DNA of 7,268 nt. It comes from Chitinophagaceae bacterium. Lineage in GTDB: Bacteria; Bacteroidota; Bacteroidia; Chitinophagales; Chitinophagaceae. This document shows, one piece after another, positions 1-6,892 of this stretch. Where the stretch lies: positions 1-7,268 of the forward strand of contig JAACZX010000112.1 of the NCBI GenBank assembly GCA_009996555.1, given 5' to 3'. Under the pieces are notes generated by a model. It was not told where the DNA came from. It did not search any database and worked only from the letters and a program-made list of their open reading frames with translations. The position numbers and the translations under genes were made by a program. Position 1 is the first letter of the stretch. Each line of letters opens with the position of its first letter.

Positions 1-253
1 CAGGCTGTGTTGTAGTTGCTGCGGGAGTAGTGTTGGCTGTTGTTTGCCTGCGTTCAACATAACGTACTGTTGTTGCTTCTTTCATTTTCTTCAATTCCTG
101 TTGTTCTTTCCATTCCTGGAAAGCAGCAAATTCAGCGGAATCAACAGCAGATAATACGCTTGCATTTTCTGTTGCAACTGTTTTTGATTTACATGATACA
201 GCAATTACAGCTGTAATCATAACTGCCGATGTAATTGTAAATATCTTTTTCAT
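1..253 (-). CDS. Small lipoprotein, N-terminal part (cut by window edge)
   Basis: The frame opens with ATG at 251-253 and runs 84 codons to the window edge without a stop, so the C-terminus is missing. Residues 1-20 form a lipoprotein signal peptide: two lysines, then a hydrophobic stretch ending A-V-S before Cys21, a loose lipobox of the kind common in Bacteroidota. The mature part starts C-K-S-K, with no acidic surface-export signal after the cysteine, so a periplasm-facing membrane location is more likely than the cell surface (inference). Residues 35-65 are charged and Glu/Lys/Gln-rich, probably helical. From about residue 68 the chain becomes Thr/Ala/Gln-rich low complexity, ending at a TTPAATTTQP stretch. 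In this phylum such a layout often precedes a glycine-zipper (YMGG-like) segment, but that part lies outside the window, so no function is assigned. The gene is 154 bases downstream of the histidine kinase and probably has its own promoter. Confidence 0.8.
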   Translation of the reverse strand, partial: MKKIFTITSAVMITAVIAVSCKSKTVATENASVLSAVDSAEFAAFQEWKEQQELKKMKEATTVRYVERRQTTANTTPAATTTQP

Positions 254-272
254 AACGTTTGCTTTTCAGGTT

Positions 273-280
273 TAAAAATA
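273..280 (-). promoter_or_regulatory. Weak -7-like box upstream of the lipoprotein gene
   Basis: The minus strand reads TATTTTTA, seven of eight matches to the Bacteroidota -7 box TAnnTTTG, 19 bases before the lipoprotein ATG. No TTG or TTTG was found at the usual upstream spacing. AT-rich DNA gives such near matches easily, so this is only a candidate. Confidence 0.22.
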
Positions 281-323
281 TTGTTTCGTTCTGATTTTCA
301 GGATGTTTAAGGCAAACTCTTTT

Positions 324-357
324 AACAAATAAACGCATCATACTAATGCGCTTGTTA
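324..357. repeat. Interrupted inverted repeat between kinase and lipoprotein genes
   Basis: Outer arms TAACAA (324-329) and TTGTTA (352-357) are exact complements. Inner arms CGCAT (334-338) and ATGCG (346-350) are also exact complements around a 7-base loop. The two stems are separated by an uneven internal loop (ATAAA opposite a single C). On the minus strand no T-run follows, so it is a poor terminator. It could be an operator or a structured leader element for the lipoprotein gene. The rest of 254-407 holds AT-rich spacer and a weak bulged stem with a T-rich tail near 366-390, just past the kinase stop, which may be a poor terminator. Confidence 0.35.
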
Positions 358-407
358 TTCTTTTAAATAAAAAGCGGGGAGCTGTTTATGATTTATGAAC
401 CAACAAA

Positions 408-1709
408 TCAGAGATGGAAGGACGCTGATAATGTACAGCCTTTTCCGGGGGCAGATTCAAGTTTCATGTGGCCATTATAGATCAGTAAACGGCTTTGAAT
501 ATTTCTGAACCCTAAGCCGTTTTTTAATTTACTGTTGTCAAAGCCACGCCCGTCATCATGTAACTCAATATGCACAGTGTCATTTACAGAGTATATGTTT
601 ATGTTCACATGTGTTGCCTCAGCATACTTGATAATATTGTTCAGTTGCTCCTGCACCACACGATAGATCATTAATTTCTGCTCATCATTGAGCTTTGCAT
701 CATCAAGTTCGGATGTAGTAAAATTGAAGCTGATCTTTTTAATACGGCTGATGTTTGAAAACAGGCGTTCGATCGATTGCTCTAAAGTCATCAACGAAAA
801 CGCAGGCGGTTTCATGGTGGCAGACAGTAAGCGGATCTCTTGCTGTACTTCATTCACCATTTTTCTTGCTTCGCCGATCATTAAAATATTGTTATCAAGT
901 TTCACTTTTGTGTTACCAAGGTATAAATTGATCACTGTTAATATCTGTGAGATGTTGTCGTGCAGCTCCTGTGCCCACCTGTTACGTTCATTTTCCTCTG
1001 CTTTAATGATTGTGCTGGCAAGCCGTTGTTTATGTTTTAATTGCTGATTGTAATATTCTGCCTGCAGATTGCGTAGCTGCGATACATCCTGTATTTCACC
1101 AATGAGGCGATGGATCTTTCCCGCTTCATTCCTGATGAGGAAAACGCTGCTGATAACAGTATAATATTTATTGTCAGTTCCAAGTACTTTGTATTCGGTG
1201 GTCCACACATCCTGCAAGGAAAGGATAGCGGCATCATATTCACTTCTTACCCTTACACGTTCGTCTTTATGAATGCGCTCAAGAAACTGCGAAAGAAAAT
1301 CAGAAACATTATCAGACAGGCTGGGGAAGAAGAACCGCATTTTGTTATTGATCTGAGCTGTTTTTGTTTCAATGTTGTAGTCGATCATGCCGCCCCTGCT
1401 GGCAATATTCAATGCATCTATTTTTTGTTCAAGGGAACATTTTTGTTTATCCACTTTGCGTATGCGGAGGAGAAGATAGTGACTCACAAAAAAAAGTAAA
1501 ATACCCGATACTAAAACAAATGCTAAACCTTTTTTATTCTGAAGCTGTGCCAGTAATTGGTTGTTGTTGTTGGCAATTTGAGCTACAATCGTATCGCTCC
1601 ATACAACCCAGATAATACTGAGGAGTAAATATGCTGCAGTTAAAATAATGGCCGGCGAACAGCGTGATAGTTCATGTTGGAGTTTAAAGAGGTTGTTACG
1701 GATATACAT
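408..1709 (-). CDS. Membrane sensor histidine kinase, PAS + HisKA_3 + HATPase_c
   Basis: This is a 433-residue sensor kinase of the NarX/DesK-like class, which autophosphorylates a histidine and passes the phosphate to a response regulator, usually of the LuxR/NarL type. Two membrane segments are visible at about residues 19-38 and 61-82, with only about 22 residues between them, so there is no real extracytoplasmic sensor domain. A PAS_3-like domain follows at about 96-212 (H-K-D-E-R at 147-151 and W-T-T-E-Y at 169-173), which likely senses a cytoplasmic or membrane signal. The dimerisation domain begins near 235; the motif AQELHDN puts the phospho-acceptor at His250. The ATPase domain shows an N-box around QLNNIIKYAEA (355-365), D-D-G-R-G-F at 385-390 and N-G-L-G-F-R-N at 397-403. 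All key motifs look intact. No response regulator lies next to it in the window, so it is an orphan here. ATG at 1707-1709 fits the first membrane helix well. Confidence 0.93.
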   Translation of the reverse strand: MYIRNNLFKLQHELSRCSPAIILTAAYLLLSIIWVVWSDTIVAQIANNNNQLLAQLQNKKGLAFVLVSGILLFFVSHYLLLRIRKVDKQKCSLEQKIDALNIASRGGMIDYNIETKTAQINNKMRFFFPSLSDNVSDFLSQFLERIHKDERVRVRSEYDAAILSLQDVWTTEYKVLGTDNKYYTVISSVFLIRNEAGKIHRLIGEIQDVSQLRNLQAEYYNQQLKHKQRLASTIIKAEENERNRWAQELHDNISQILTVINLYLGNTKVKLDNNILMIGEARKMVNEVQQEIRLLSATMKPPAFSLMTLEQSIERLFSNISRIKKISFNFTTSELDDAKLNDEQKLMIYRVVQEQLNNIIKYAEATHVNINIYSVNDTVHIELHDDGRGFDNSKLKNGLGFRNIQSRLLIYNGHMKLESAPGKGCTLSASFHL

Positions 1710-1732
1710 GGCTGTGATTTCTATTGCAACAG

Positions 1733-1740
1733 CAAAAGTA
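1733..1740 (-). promoter_or_regulatory. Candidate -7 promoter box of the histidine kinase gene
   Basis: The minus strand reads TACTTTTG, an exact match to the Bacteroidota -7 consensus TAnnTTTG, 23 bases before the kinase ATG. That predicts a short leader of roughly 15-18 bases. I could not find a TTG/TTTG -33 partner at the usual 17-23 base spacing, which lowers confidence. The upstream terminator at 1821-1862 makes an independent promoter for the kinase necessary, which supports the call. Confidence 0.4.
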
Positions 1741-1820
1741 GTTTGGCATAAAAGGGTTGTTGATGAGAAATGTTTGACCTGTTCCTGATAACGGTCATGA
1801 AATTTGCAGCGAATTACCGT

Positions 1821-1862
1821 ATAAAAAAAGACGCATCCAGCCAGGGATGCGTCTTTTTTTAT
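1821..1862 (-). terminator. Strong intrinsic terminator after the M28 peptidase gene
   Basis: Bases 1821-1838 pair with 1845-1862 in an 18-bp stem without mismatches, around the 6-base loop AGCCAG. The GC-rich core GACGCATCC/GGATGCGTC is flanked by seven A on one side and seven T on the other, so the structure would work in both directions. It begins 15 bases after the stop codon of the M28 peptidase read on the minus strand, and separates that gene from the histidine kinase. Confidence 0.92.
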
Positions 1863-1877
1863 TGTTGATACAAAAAA

Positions 1878-3422
1878 TTAATCTAAGCCACCTCTGCGTG
1901 TGGGTTTTGTTTGTGCAGGCCATTTGCCCGGTTCGCCTGTACGTTGGTTAACAGGTAACACAATGCGTTCACGTGAAGTTTTGTTTTCATCTTCACAAGC
2001 CATGTAAATAAGAATAGCAGTGAGAATAGCATTGTTCTGTACATCGTCAAATACGATCTTGTCATACGTATCACGGTTTGTATGCCATGTATAGTTACCG
2101 TATGACCAGCCTAATGAACTCAATGAAAATGCAGGAACACCTGCTGCAACAAATGATGCATAGTCTGATCCGCCACCACCGGGTGCGCCGGGAAAGCGTG
2201 TTTCCAATTCCTGTTTGTATTTGTTTGGCACACGGCTCAACCAACGGCCAATGTAATCATACGCATGCAGGAAACCCTGGCCGGAAATATTTACCACACG
2301 TCCGGTTCCATTATCCTGGTTGAATAATGCCTGTATGTTTGGAACGATCTCCGGATGATCTTCTACAAATGCACGTGAACCATTCAATCCCTGCTCTTCA
2401 CTTCCCCAATGACCAACAAGAATAGTGCGTTTGGGATTTGGATAAACCAGTTTCAGAATGCGCATTGCTTCCATCATTACCAAAGTGCCGGTACCATTAT
2501 CTGTAGCACCAGTACCGCCATCCCATGAATCGAAGTGTGCAGAAAGCATTACATATTCATTCGGCTTTTCTGTTCCTTTTATTTCTGCAACGGTATTGTA
2601 TGTTGGCACAACACCCAGCTCTTTTGAATCGGAACGAACACTGAGTTTTGGTGCAACGCCGTTCTCGATCAGGCGATAGAGTAAGCCATAATCTTCAAGC
2701 GAAAGATCAAGTGTCGGGACTTTCTTTGTATTGGCGCCAAATATTTTGTTTACGCCAAAACCTCTCGACCAGTTACAGATGATAACACCGGCAGCTCCTG
2801 CATTTTCCAATGCAACAGGAAGTGTGCGGGCATTGTAACCGGTTTTGCTGATGCGTTTGGTCCATGCATCTGTTATTTCGCTACGTTCTTTTTTCATTTT
2901 TTCAATTGACTCTTTCGTACCAAACTCATCCCAGTTATAATCAGGACGACCGGTAGGCTGATTCATAGAGATCAATACAAATTTTCCTTTTACAGACGGC
3001 AGCCATTGTTGAAAAGCAATTGAATCGGCAACATCAGCAAGGATCACTACATCACCTGTTACCACTTTTCCTTTTGTGCCGGGGCTCCATGCAAGTTGTG
3101 TTCCTTCCAGACTTTTTACACGAGGATGAATCATATCAATATGTGTAGCACCTCTTTGCCATCCACGCCATTCACCCCATTTTTCATTGCGGGCAGTAAT
3201 ACCCCATGTGCCGTATTTTGCAACAGCCCAATCATGTGCCTGCTGCATTTCGGGTGTGCCTACTAAGCGGGGGCCAATTCCATCCATCAGTTCCTGCCCG
3301 AGCTTTTTCAGTTGCGAATTACCTGTGGCCTCTTCAATAATGCGGCGCACCATTACAGAATCTTTGTGTTGTGCAACAGCTGTAGAGCTGAGCAACAGAC
3401 ATACAATCAGAATTCGGATCAT
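1878..3422 (-). CDS. Secreted M28 zinc metallopeptidase (carboxypeptidase Q/PGCP-like)
   Basis: This 514-residue exopeptidase should remove single amino acids from peptides in the periplasm or outside the cell, using two zinc ions. A signal peptide spans residues 1-18 (hydrophobic core then TAVAQ). The motif DGIGPRLVGTPEM at 47-59 and the overall layout resemble the plasma glutamate carboxypeptidase branch of family M28. A protease-associated (PA) insert covers about 110-265. The catalytic domain has the complete M28 set by comparison with family members: His296 and Asp308 (AHFDSW, ATDNGTG), catalytic Glu342 with zinc ligand Glu343 (GSEEQGLNGSR), Asp370 (NQDNGTG) and His447 (YTWHTNRDTYD). A Gly-rich GGGGSDYASF stretch lies near 415-424. 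There is no T9SS sorting domain at the C-terminus (ends RRGGLD), so it likely stays in the periplasm or leaves by another route. ATG at 3420-3422 gives the signal peptide directly. Exact substrate preference, amino- versus carboxypeptidase or dipeptidase, cannot be read from sequence. Confidence 0.93.
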   Translation of the reverse strand: MIRILIVCLLLSSTAVAQHKDSVMVRRIIEEATGNSQLKKLGQELMDGIGPRLVGTPEMQQAHDWAVAKYGTWGITARNEKWGEWRGWQRGATHIDMIHPRVKSLEGTQLAWSPGTKGKVVTGDVVILADVADSIAFQQWLPSVKGKFVLISMNQPTGRPDYNWDEFGTKESIEKMKKERSEITDAWTKRISKTGYNARTLPVALENAGAAGVIICNWSRGFGVNKIFGANTKKVPTLDLSLEDYGLLYRLIENGVAPKLSVRSDSKELGVVPTYNTVAEIKGTEKPNEYVMLSAHFDSWDGGTGATDNGTGTLVMMEAMRILKLVYPNPKRTILVGHWGSEEQGLNGSRAFVEDHPEIVPNIQALFNQDNGTGRVVNISGQGFLHAYDYIGRWLSRVPNKYKQELETRFPGAPGGGGSDYASFVAAGVPAFSLSSLGWSYGNYTWHTNRDTYDKIVFDDVQNNAILTAILIYMACEDENKTSRERIVLPVNQRTGEPGKWPAQTKPTRRGGLD

Positions 3423-3517
3423 GTTGATACAATTGTTTAATTAGGAAAGACCCGAAAATAGGGAATGATCGCTGATGGAAAAACCTGATGCAAAAGAATA
3501 TGATGAGTGGAAAACGG

Positions 3518-5476
3518 TTAACCTGCAGTAACAATAACTTTTTGCTGCAGTATTTCGCTGCCAACTGTTATACGTAAAATGTATACGCCGGGTTGCCAGG
3601 TTGAAGTTCCGTTGATGTGGATGCTGTTGCTGCCTTTTATAACAGTTTGTTTGTGTGTATGCATAACTGCACCTGATGTGTTTAGCAGTTGAATGATTGC
3701 GTTATTGTTTTGCGGTGCTGAAAGTGTTATGAACATGCGGTTTCCGGTAACAGGGTTCGGGTTTACGCTTGCCTGAAAGACGATAGCCTTATTGTTTTTT
3801 ACCAACTGTATTTCGCTGTACCATACACGGCCATTTTTGTCGGCTATTTTTAAACGGTAATAAATGTTGTTGCTGTTAACGTTTGCAATGACATCGGTAA
3901 ATGCATAATCCGCTGTTTCAGAATTTGGTTTAGCTGCAATGTTGGTTACTGCAGCAAAATGTTGTCCGTTTAAACTTCTTTCAATAGTTATTGTTTCTGC
4001 ATAGTGGTTATTGCTCAATTTCCAGTTGAGTTCTGCCGATTGCTCCCTGTTGCTTGCTGTAAACGAAAGCAGGGAAGAGTTAAGTACTGCGCAATTGCCA
4101 CCCGGAGCAATAATGATATTAATTGTATCCCGGCCGTTTTCGCCACAGCCACTCAGTAATTGCTGTGTAACAATATAAGACCCGGGCTTGTCAACTGTAA
4201 TGCTTGTACCTGTTGTAGAACCTACAATATGACCGTTTGCTGTACTCCATGAATAAGTTGAAGTGGATAACGGATTTCGTACAGATAAGTTGCTGATGAA
4301 TTGCTGCGAACACAGAACCGGAAAATCGGCTGTTGCATCAATGCTGGCTACTGACCGGAAGCTGAAAGGTGCAACAAAATCACTGATGCTGGATGTAAAA
4401 GAAGTGGACGTTCTTGTTTTAACCAATACTTTTCCAAACGCAAGGTTACACATGGAGCCGTTGGTAAAGGTCATAGGATCTAAACCTAATCTTGAAAGGT
4501 TTACTGAGAATTCCATAAACTGAATGGGATCGTAAGTTGTAACAGGTACGCTGCTGCTATTGAGGTTGCCGAATGGCCCCGACCAAACTGACGCAGCATT
4601 TTGTAATCCCTGGTAAAAGTTGCCACCCGATTTCGGCACAATACCAGCGTAACCATAAGTAGCATTGTTGCCATCGCCATCGAATGTACCTGTCCAGCTG
4701 AACGCTTGTGGGTTTACGGTGGTTAAAGCTGTTTTTTCGACCCATATTCTTGCTTCAATAAAATTTAAGCCGGTGTTGCCGTATTCTGCAGTGAAGATGA
4801 TATCGCCGAGTTGTGTGATCTGTCCCGATCCATTGAACCGCCAGGTAGAATGGCCGAAGTCGGGTCCGTAGTTGGTAAATTTCCCAGTGCTTCGGTTATA
4901 GGTAATATCGGTTTGGTATAATTCAAAGTCGAAATAGCGATCGCCGGTGGTACCCAAAATACCTACACCGCCAAAAAAGAACAATGAGTCTGCAGAGGTG
5001 GTGCCATCTCTGCGAACATGCAGAAACACTTCTGTAATATCATTCTTTGAAGGAACAGGCGATACAACGGAAGACCATAACTGCGGACTCATTCCGTTTT
5101 TTAAACCACCGGCAAAACCTGTTGAGTCGGTGGCTCTGTGATCTCTTACAAACGTAGCATCATAAAAAATGCGGTTGTTGATGGTGCTTAAAACAGGATA
5201 ACGCATTCCTCTTGCAAAGGAGGCAAAACGGGAAGAAGGGTTAGAAGTGTATCTGCTGAAAATGCCTGCTGCACCGGTTGTGTCGATCACAAAAACACCA
5301 GTACCTGCATCTGCATTGCTGAACCAATCGTCGTTACCGGAAAACAATGCACCATTAAAAAAATTGTGACGGAGATCTGCATCAAGACCAAAATTTGCCC
5401 TCACCATTGGGGTGGTGATCTGTGCCTGCAGAAATGATGGCAACAGCAGAAGAATATGTACTGCTATCTTCTTCAG
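3518..5476 (-). CDS. T9SS-secreted multidomain protein with probable CTG start
   Basis: This large secreted protein has no known activity. With the start proposed here it has 652 residues. The frame has no ATG between the upstream stop (5489-5491) and the mature region. Reading from CTG at 5474-5476 gives MKKIAVHILLLLPSFLQAQ, a textbook signal peptide with two lysines, a hydrophobic core and a Q-A-Q end; starting later, at TTG 5441-5443, would lose most of it. Residues about 20-370 form a beta-rich N-terminal region with many aromatic residues (for example VFLHVRRDGTT and YFDFELYQTD), a type I have the impression is shared by other Bacteroidota secreted proteins but cannot name. Residues about 382-456 look like a PKD/Ig-like domain (YSWSTANG, GSYIVTQQ). 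About 466-560 is the Fn3-like linker often placed before sorting domains. About 566-652 is a T9SS type A C-terminal sorting domain (NPNPVTG, GVYILRI, QQKVIV). It would be exported by Sec, then moved across the outer membrane and probably anchored or released there. Confidence 0.85.
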   Translation of the reverse strand: MKKIAVHILLLLPSFLQAQITTPMVRANFGLDADLRHNFFNGALFSGNDDWFSNADAGTGVFVIDTTGAAGIFSRYTSNPSSRFASFARGMRYPVLSTINNRIFYDATFVRDHRATDSTGFAGGLKNGMSPQLWSSVVSPVPSKNDITEVFLHVRRDGTTSADSLFFFGGVGILGTTGDRYFDFELYQTDITYNRSTGKFTNYGPDFGHSTWRFNGSGQITQLGDIIFTAEYGNTGLNFIEARIWVEKTALTTVNPQAFSWTGTFDGDGNNATYGYAGIVPKSGGNFYQGLQNAASVWSGPFGNLNSSSVPVTTYDPIQFMEFSVNLSRLGLDPMTFTNGSMCNLAFGKVLVKTRTSTSFTSSISDFVAPFSFRSVASIDATADFPVLCSQQFISNLSVRNPLSTSTYSWSTANGHIVGSTTGTSITVDKPGSYIVTQQLLSGCGENGRDTINIIIAPGGNCAVLNSSLLSFTASNREQSAELNWKLSNNHYAETITIERSLNGQHFAAVTNIAAKPNSETADYAFTDVIANVNSNNIYYRLKIADKNGRVWYSEIQLVKNNKAIVFQASVNPNPVTGNRMFITLSAPQNNNAIIQLLNTSGAVMHTHKQTVIKGSNSIHINGTSTWQPGVYILRITVGSEILQQKVIVTAG

Positions 5477-5497
5477 AGGGTTTGGATTTTAATACAA

Positions 5498-5528
5498 TAA
5501 AAGTACAGCGGGTTTTTACCAAGTGCAA
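5498..5528 (-). promoter_or_regulatory. Candidate promoter of the T9SS protein gene
   Basis: On the minus strand TTG (5526-5528) is followed after 20 bases by TACTTTTA (5498-5505), seven of eight matches to the Bacteroidota -7 box TAnnTTTG, at an acceptable -33/-7 spacing. Transcription would begin near 5490-5493, about 15 bases before the proposed CTG start and well before the TTG at 5443. The surrounding spacer, 5477-5611, also holds a short direct repeat of GGGTTTGT (5558-5565 and 5571-5578) and no obvious terminator for the upstream ypdA-like gene. Confidence 0.42.
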
Positions 5529-5611
5529 TTCCGCAGAAACATATTTACAACGCTTAAGGGTTTGTCATTAGGGTTTGTACGGTCTTTCTGCGCTTGTTGT
5601 ACTAGCTTGTA

Positions 5612-6586
5612 TTACAGGATTGCTTTTATAACCGACTGAATGATTTTGTGTGCGTGTTCCCGGGAGTTTTCAATAAAAAGTCTGGAGGTGTTCATGCCGC
5701 CGCAAATAACACCTGCGAGGTAAATGCCGGGTACATTTGTTTCATGTGTTTCTTCGTTGTACTCCGGTTTGCGTACTTCGTCGTTTGATAAGTGGATGCC
5801 GGTCTTTTCTAAAAACGATAAGTTGGGTTGATAACCGGTGGCTGCAATTACCCAATCGTTGGCAATTGTTTTGATGCCTTCGGGTGTTTGAAGGATGACT
5901 TCGTGTTCTTTTATTTCAATGATCGATGATTCGTAATAAGCTTTGATGGAACCTTCTTCAATACGGTTCACCACATCGGGCCGCACCCAATACTTCACCC
6001 GTTCGCCCACTTCTTTTTCACGGATAACCATGGTTACATCGGCACCTTTGCGCCATGTTTCCAGTGCTGCATCTACTGCTGAATTATTTGCACCTACAAC
6101 TATCACTTTTTGAAATGCATAGAAGTGTGGGTCTTTATAGTAATGTGTAACCTTTGGTAAGTCTTCGCCTTTTACATTGAGCAGATAAGGAATATCATAA
6201 AAGCCCGATGCAATAATGATATGATCGGCAGTGTAGTGTTGTTTGCTTGTTTGTATGCTGAATTTGTTTGCCGTTTTTTCAACTGTATGTACTTCTTCAA
6301 ATAAGTTGATGTTGAGTTTGTAGGCAACCGTAACTCTTCTGTAATATTCCAATGCTTCAGCTCTTGTAGGTTTTGGATTGACGGATACAAACGGCACATC
6401 ACCAATTTCTAATCGCTCGGAGGTGGAGAAGAAGGTCATGTTAGCAGGGTAGTTGTACAACGAGTTTACCAAACAACCTTTTTCTAAAATGAGATAGGAG
6501 AGTCCTGCTTTTTTTGCTTCAATTGCACAAGCCAAACCAATAGGTCCGCCGCCGATAATGATGATGGAGTAGTGAGTTGTTTGCAT
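5612..6586 (-). CDS. ypdA: YpdA-family FAD/NAD(P)H oxidoreductase, putative bacillithiol disulfide reductase
   Basis: The 324-residue flavoprotein resembles YpdA (Bdr), which uses NADPH to reduce bacillithiol disulfide and keeps the bacillithiol/bacilliredoxin system reduced in the cytoplasm. Seen in sequence: an N-terminal FAD Rossmann motif GGGPIG at 12-17; the YpdA-typical block SLYNYPANMTFFSTSERLEI at about 42-61; ASGFYD at 126-131; a second nucleotide motif VVGANNSAVDAA at 163-174 for NAD(P)H; AATGYQP at 248-254; and a C-terminal AGVICGGMN/FIENSREHAHKI segment. It lacks the CxxC pair of thioredoxin reductases. Firmicutes YpdA has GGGPCG, with a cysteine (Cys14 in S. aureus) reported as important; here the equivalent residue is Ile16. 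The start is ATG at 6584-6586; an in-frame TTG three codons earlier is less likely. The gene lies 42 bases after the toxin gene and may share its transcript or use the box at 6593-6600. Substrate assignment rests on homology, and no bacillithiol biosynthesis gene is in view. Confidence 0.85.
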   Translation of the reverse strand: MQTTHYSIIIIGGGPIGLACAIEAKKAGLSYLILEKGCLVNSLYNYPANMTFFSTSERLEIGDVPFVSVNPKPTRAEALEYYRRVTVAYKLNINLFEEVHTVEKTANKFSIQTSKQHYTADHIIIASGFYDIPYLLNVKGEDLPKVTHYYKDPHFYAFQKVIVVGANNSAVDAALETWRKGADVTMVIREKEVGERVKYWVRPDVVNRIEEGSIKAYYESSIIEIKEHEVILQTPEGIKTIANDWVIAATGYQPNLSFLEKTGIHLSNDEVRKPEYNEETHETNVPGIYLAGVICGGMNTSRLFIENSREHAHKIIQSVIKAIL

Positions 6587-6592
6587 GAGGAG

Positions 6593-6600
6593 CAAAGATA
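6593..6600 (-). promoter_or_regulatory. Candidate -7 box immediately before ypdA
   Basis: The minus strand reads TATCTTTG, an exact TAnnTTTG match, ending only six bases before the ATG of the ypdA-like gene. If used, transcription would start at or next to the ATG, giving a leaderless or nearly leaderless mRNA. No TTG partner was found at the normal upstream spacing, so the match may be by chance. Confidence 0.3.
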
Positions 6601-6628
6601 GGGAGGGGTGGCTTAGTCTTTATGCGAC

Positions 6629-6892
6629 TTATCCGTAGATGTCTTTCCTGTGACCAACATCTATTACCAGCACATGAAGAATTTTATCTTCTATTTCATA
6701 AATGATTCTGTAGTCGCCTTCTCTTATCCTGTAAGCTTCTCTTCCTTTTAATTTCTTGCAACCGCTTGGCCTTGGATTATTTTCAAGCGATAACATGGCA
6801 GCTTCAAGTCTGGATGCGGTTCTGTCGGGAAGTTTCGACAATAATTTTTGAACCGCTTTGGTAATGATGACTGTATAACTACGCTGAGACAT
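6629..6892 (-). CDS. RelE/ParE-superfamily toxin of a type II TA module
   Basis: The 87-residue product matches the usual size of RelE-family toxins, which cut mRNA on the ribosome and are held inactive by their cognate antitoxin. Visible features are the N-terminal strand YTVIITKAV, a helix pair with KLLSKLP and the LENNPRP turn (36-42), the basic segment KKLKGREAYRIREGDYRIIYEI at 46-67 in two halves (Arg55, Arg57 and Arg62 are likely RNA-contact residues), and the C-terminal IDVGHRKDIYG ending with His81, Arg82, Lys83 and Tyr86, as in RelE toxins that use a terminal tyrosine. ATG at 6890-6892 was chosen because the fold begins right after it; an earlier ATG at 6920-6922 would add a basic tail and enlarge the overlap with the antitoxin. 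With this start the gene overlaps the antitoxin by 14 bases, which suggests translational coupling. Family membership is clear; RNA cleavage itself is inferred. Confidence 0.88.
   Translation of the reverse strand: MSQRSYTVIITKAVQKLLSKLPDRTASRLEAAMLSLENNPRPSGCKKLKGREAYRIREGDYRIIYEIEDKILHVLVIDVGHRKDIYG

Noticed and set aside
688..1615. Plus-strand open frames opposite the histidine kinase (688-1047, 1110-1499, 1364-1615)
   Set aside because: They lie antisense to a well-supported kinase, are rich in Cys/Ser/Phe, and show no domain.
1883..2074. Minus-strand frame inside the peptidase gene, plus similar ones at 1037-1243, 3334-3564, 4557-4745 and 6172-6405
   Set aside because: They are out-of-frame shadows of recognised genes with no motif of their own.
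3423..3517. Terminator or clear promoter between the T9SS gene and the M28 peptidase gene
   Set aside because: Only a 3-bp CCC/GGG stem and a near match TATTTTCG are present; neither meets a usable standard, so co-transcription of the two genes stays open.
5441..5443. TTG as start of the T9SS protein
   Set aside because: It would remove the lysines and most of the hydrophobic core of a clear signal peptide that continues upstream to CTG 5474-5476.
5558..5578. GGGTTTGT direct repeat
   Set aside because: Two 8-base copies 13 bases apart are too short to separate from chance.
6593..6595. TTG as start of the ypdA-like gene
   Set aside because: The ATG three codons later begins the protein at the expected distance before the FAD motif, and the TTG overlaps the promoter-like box.
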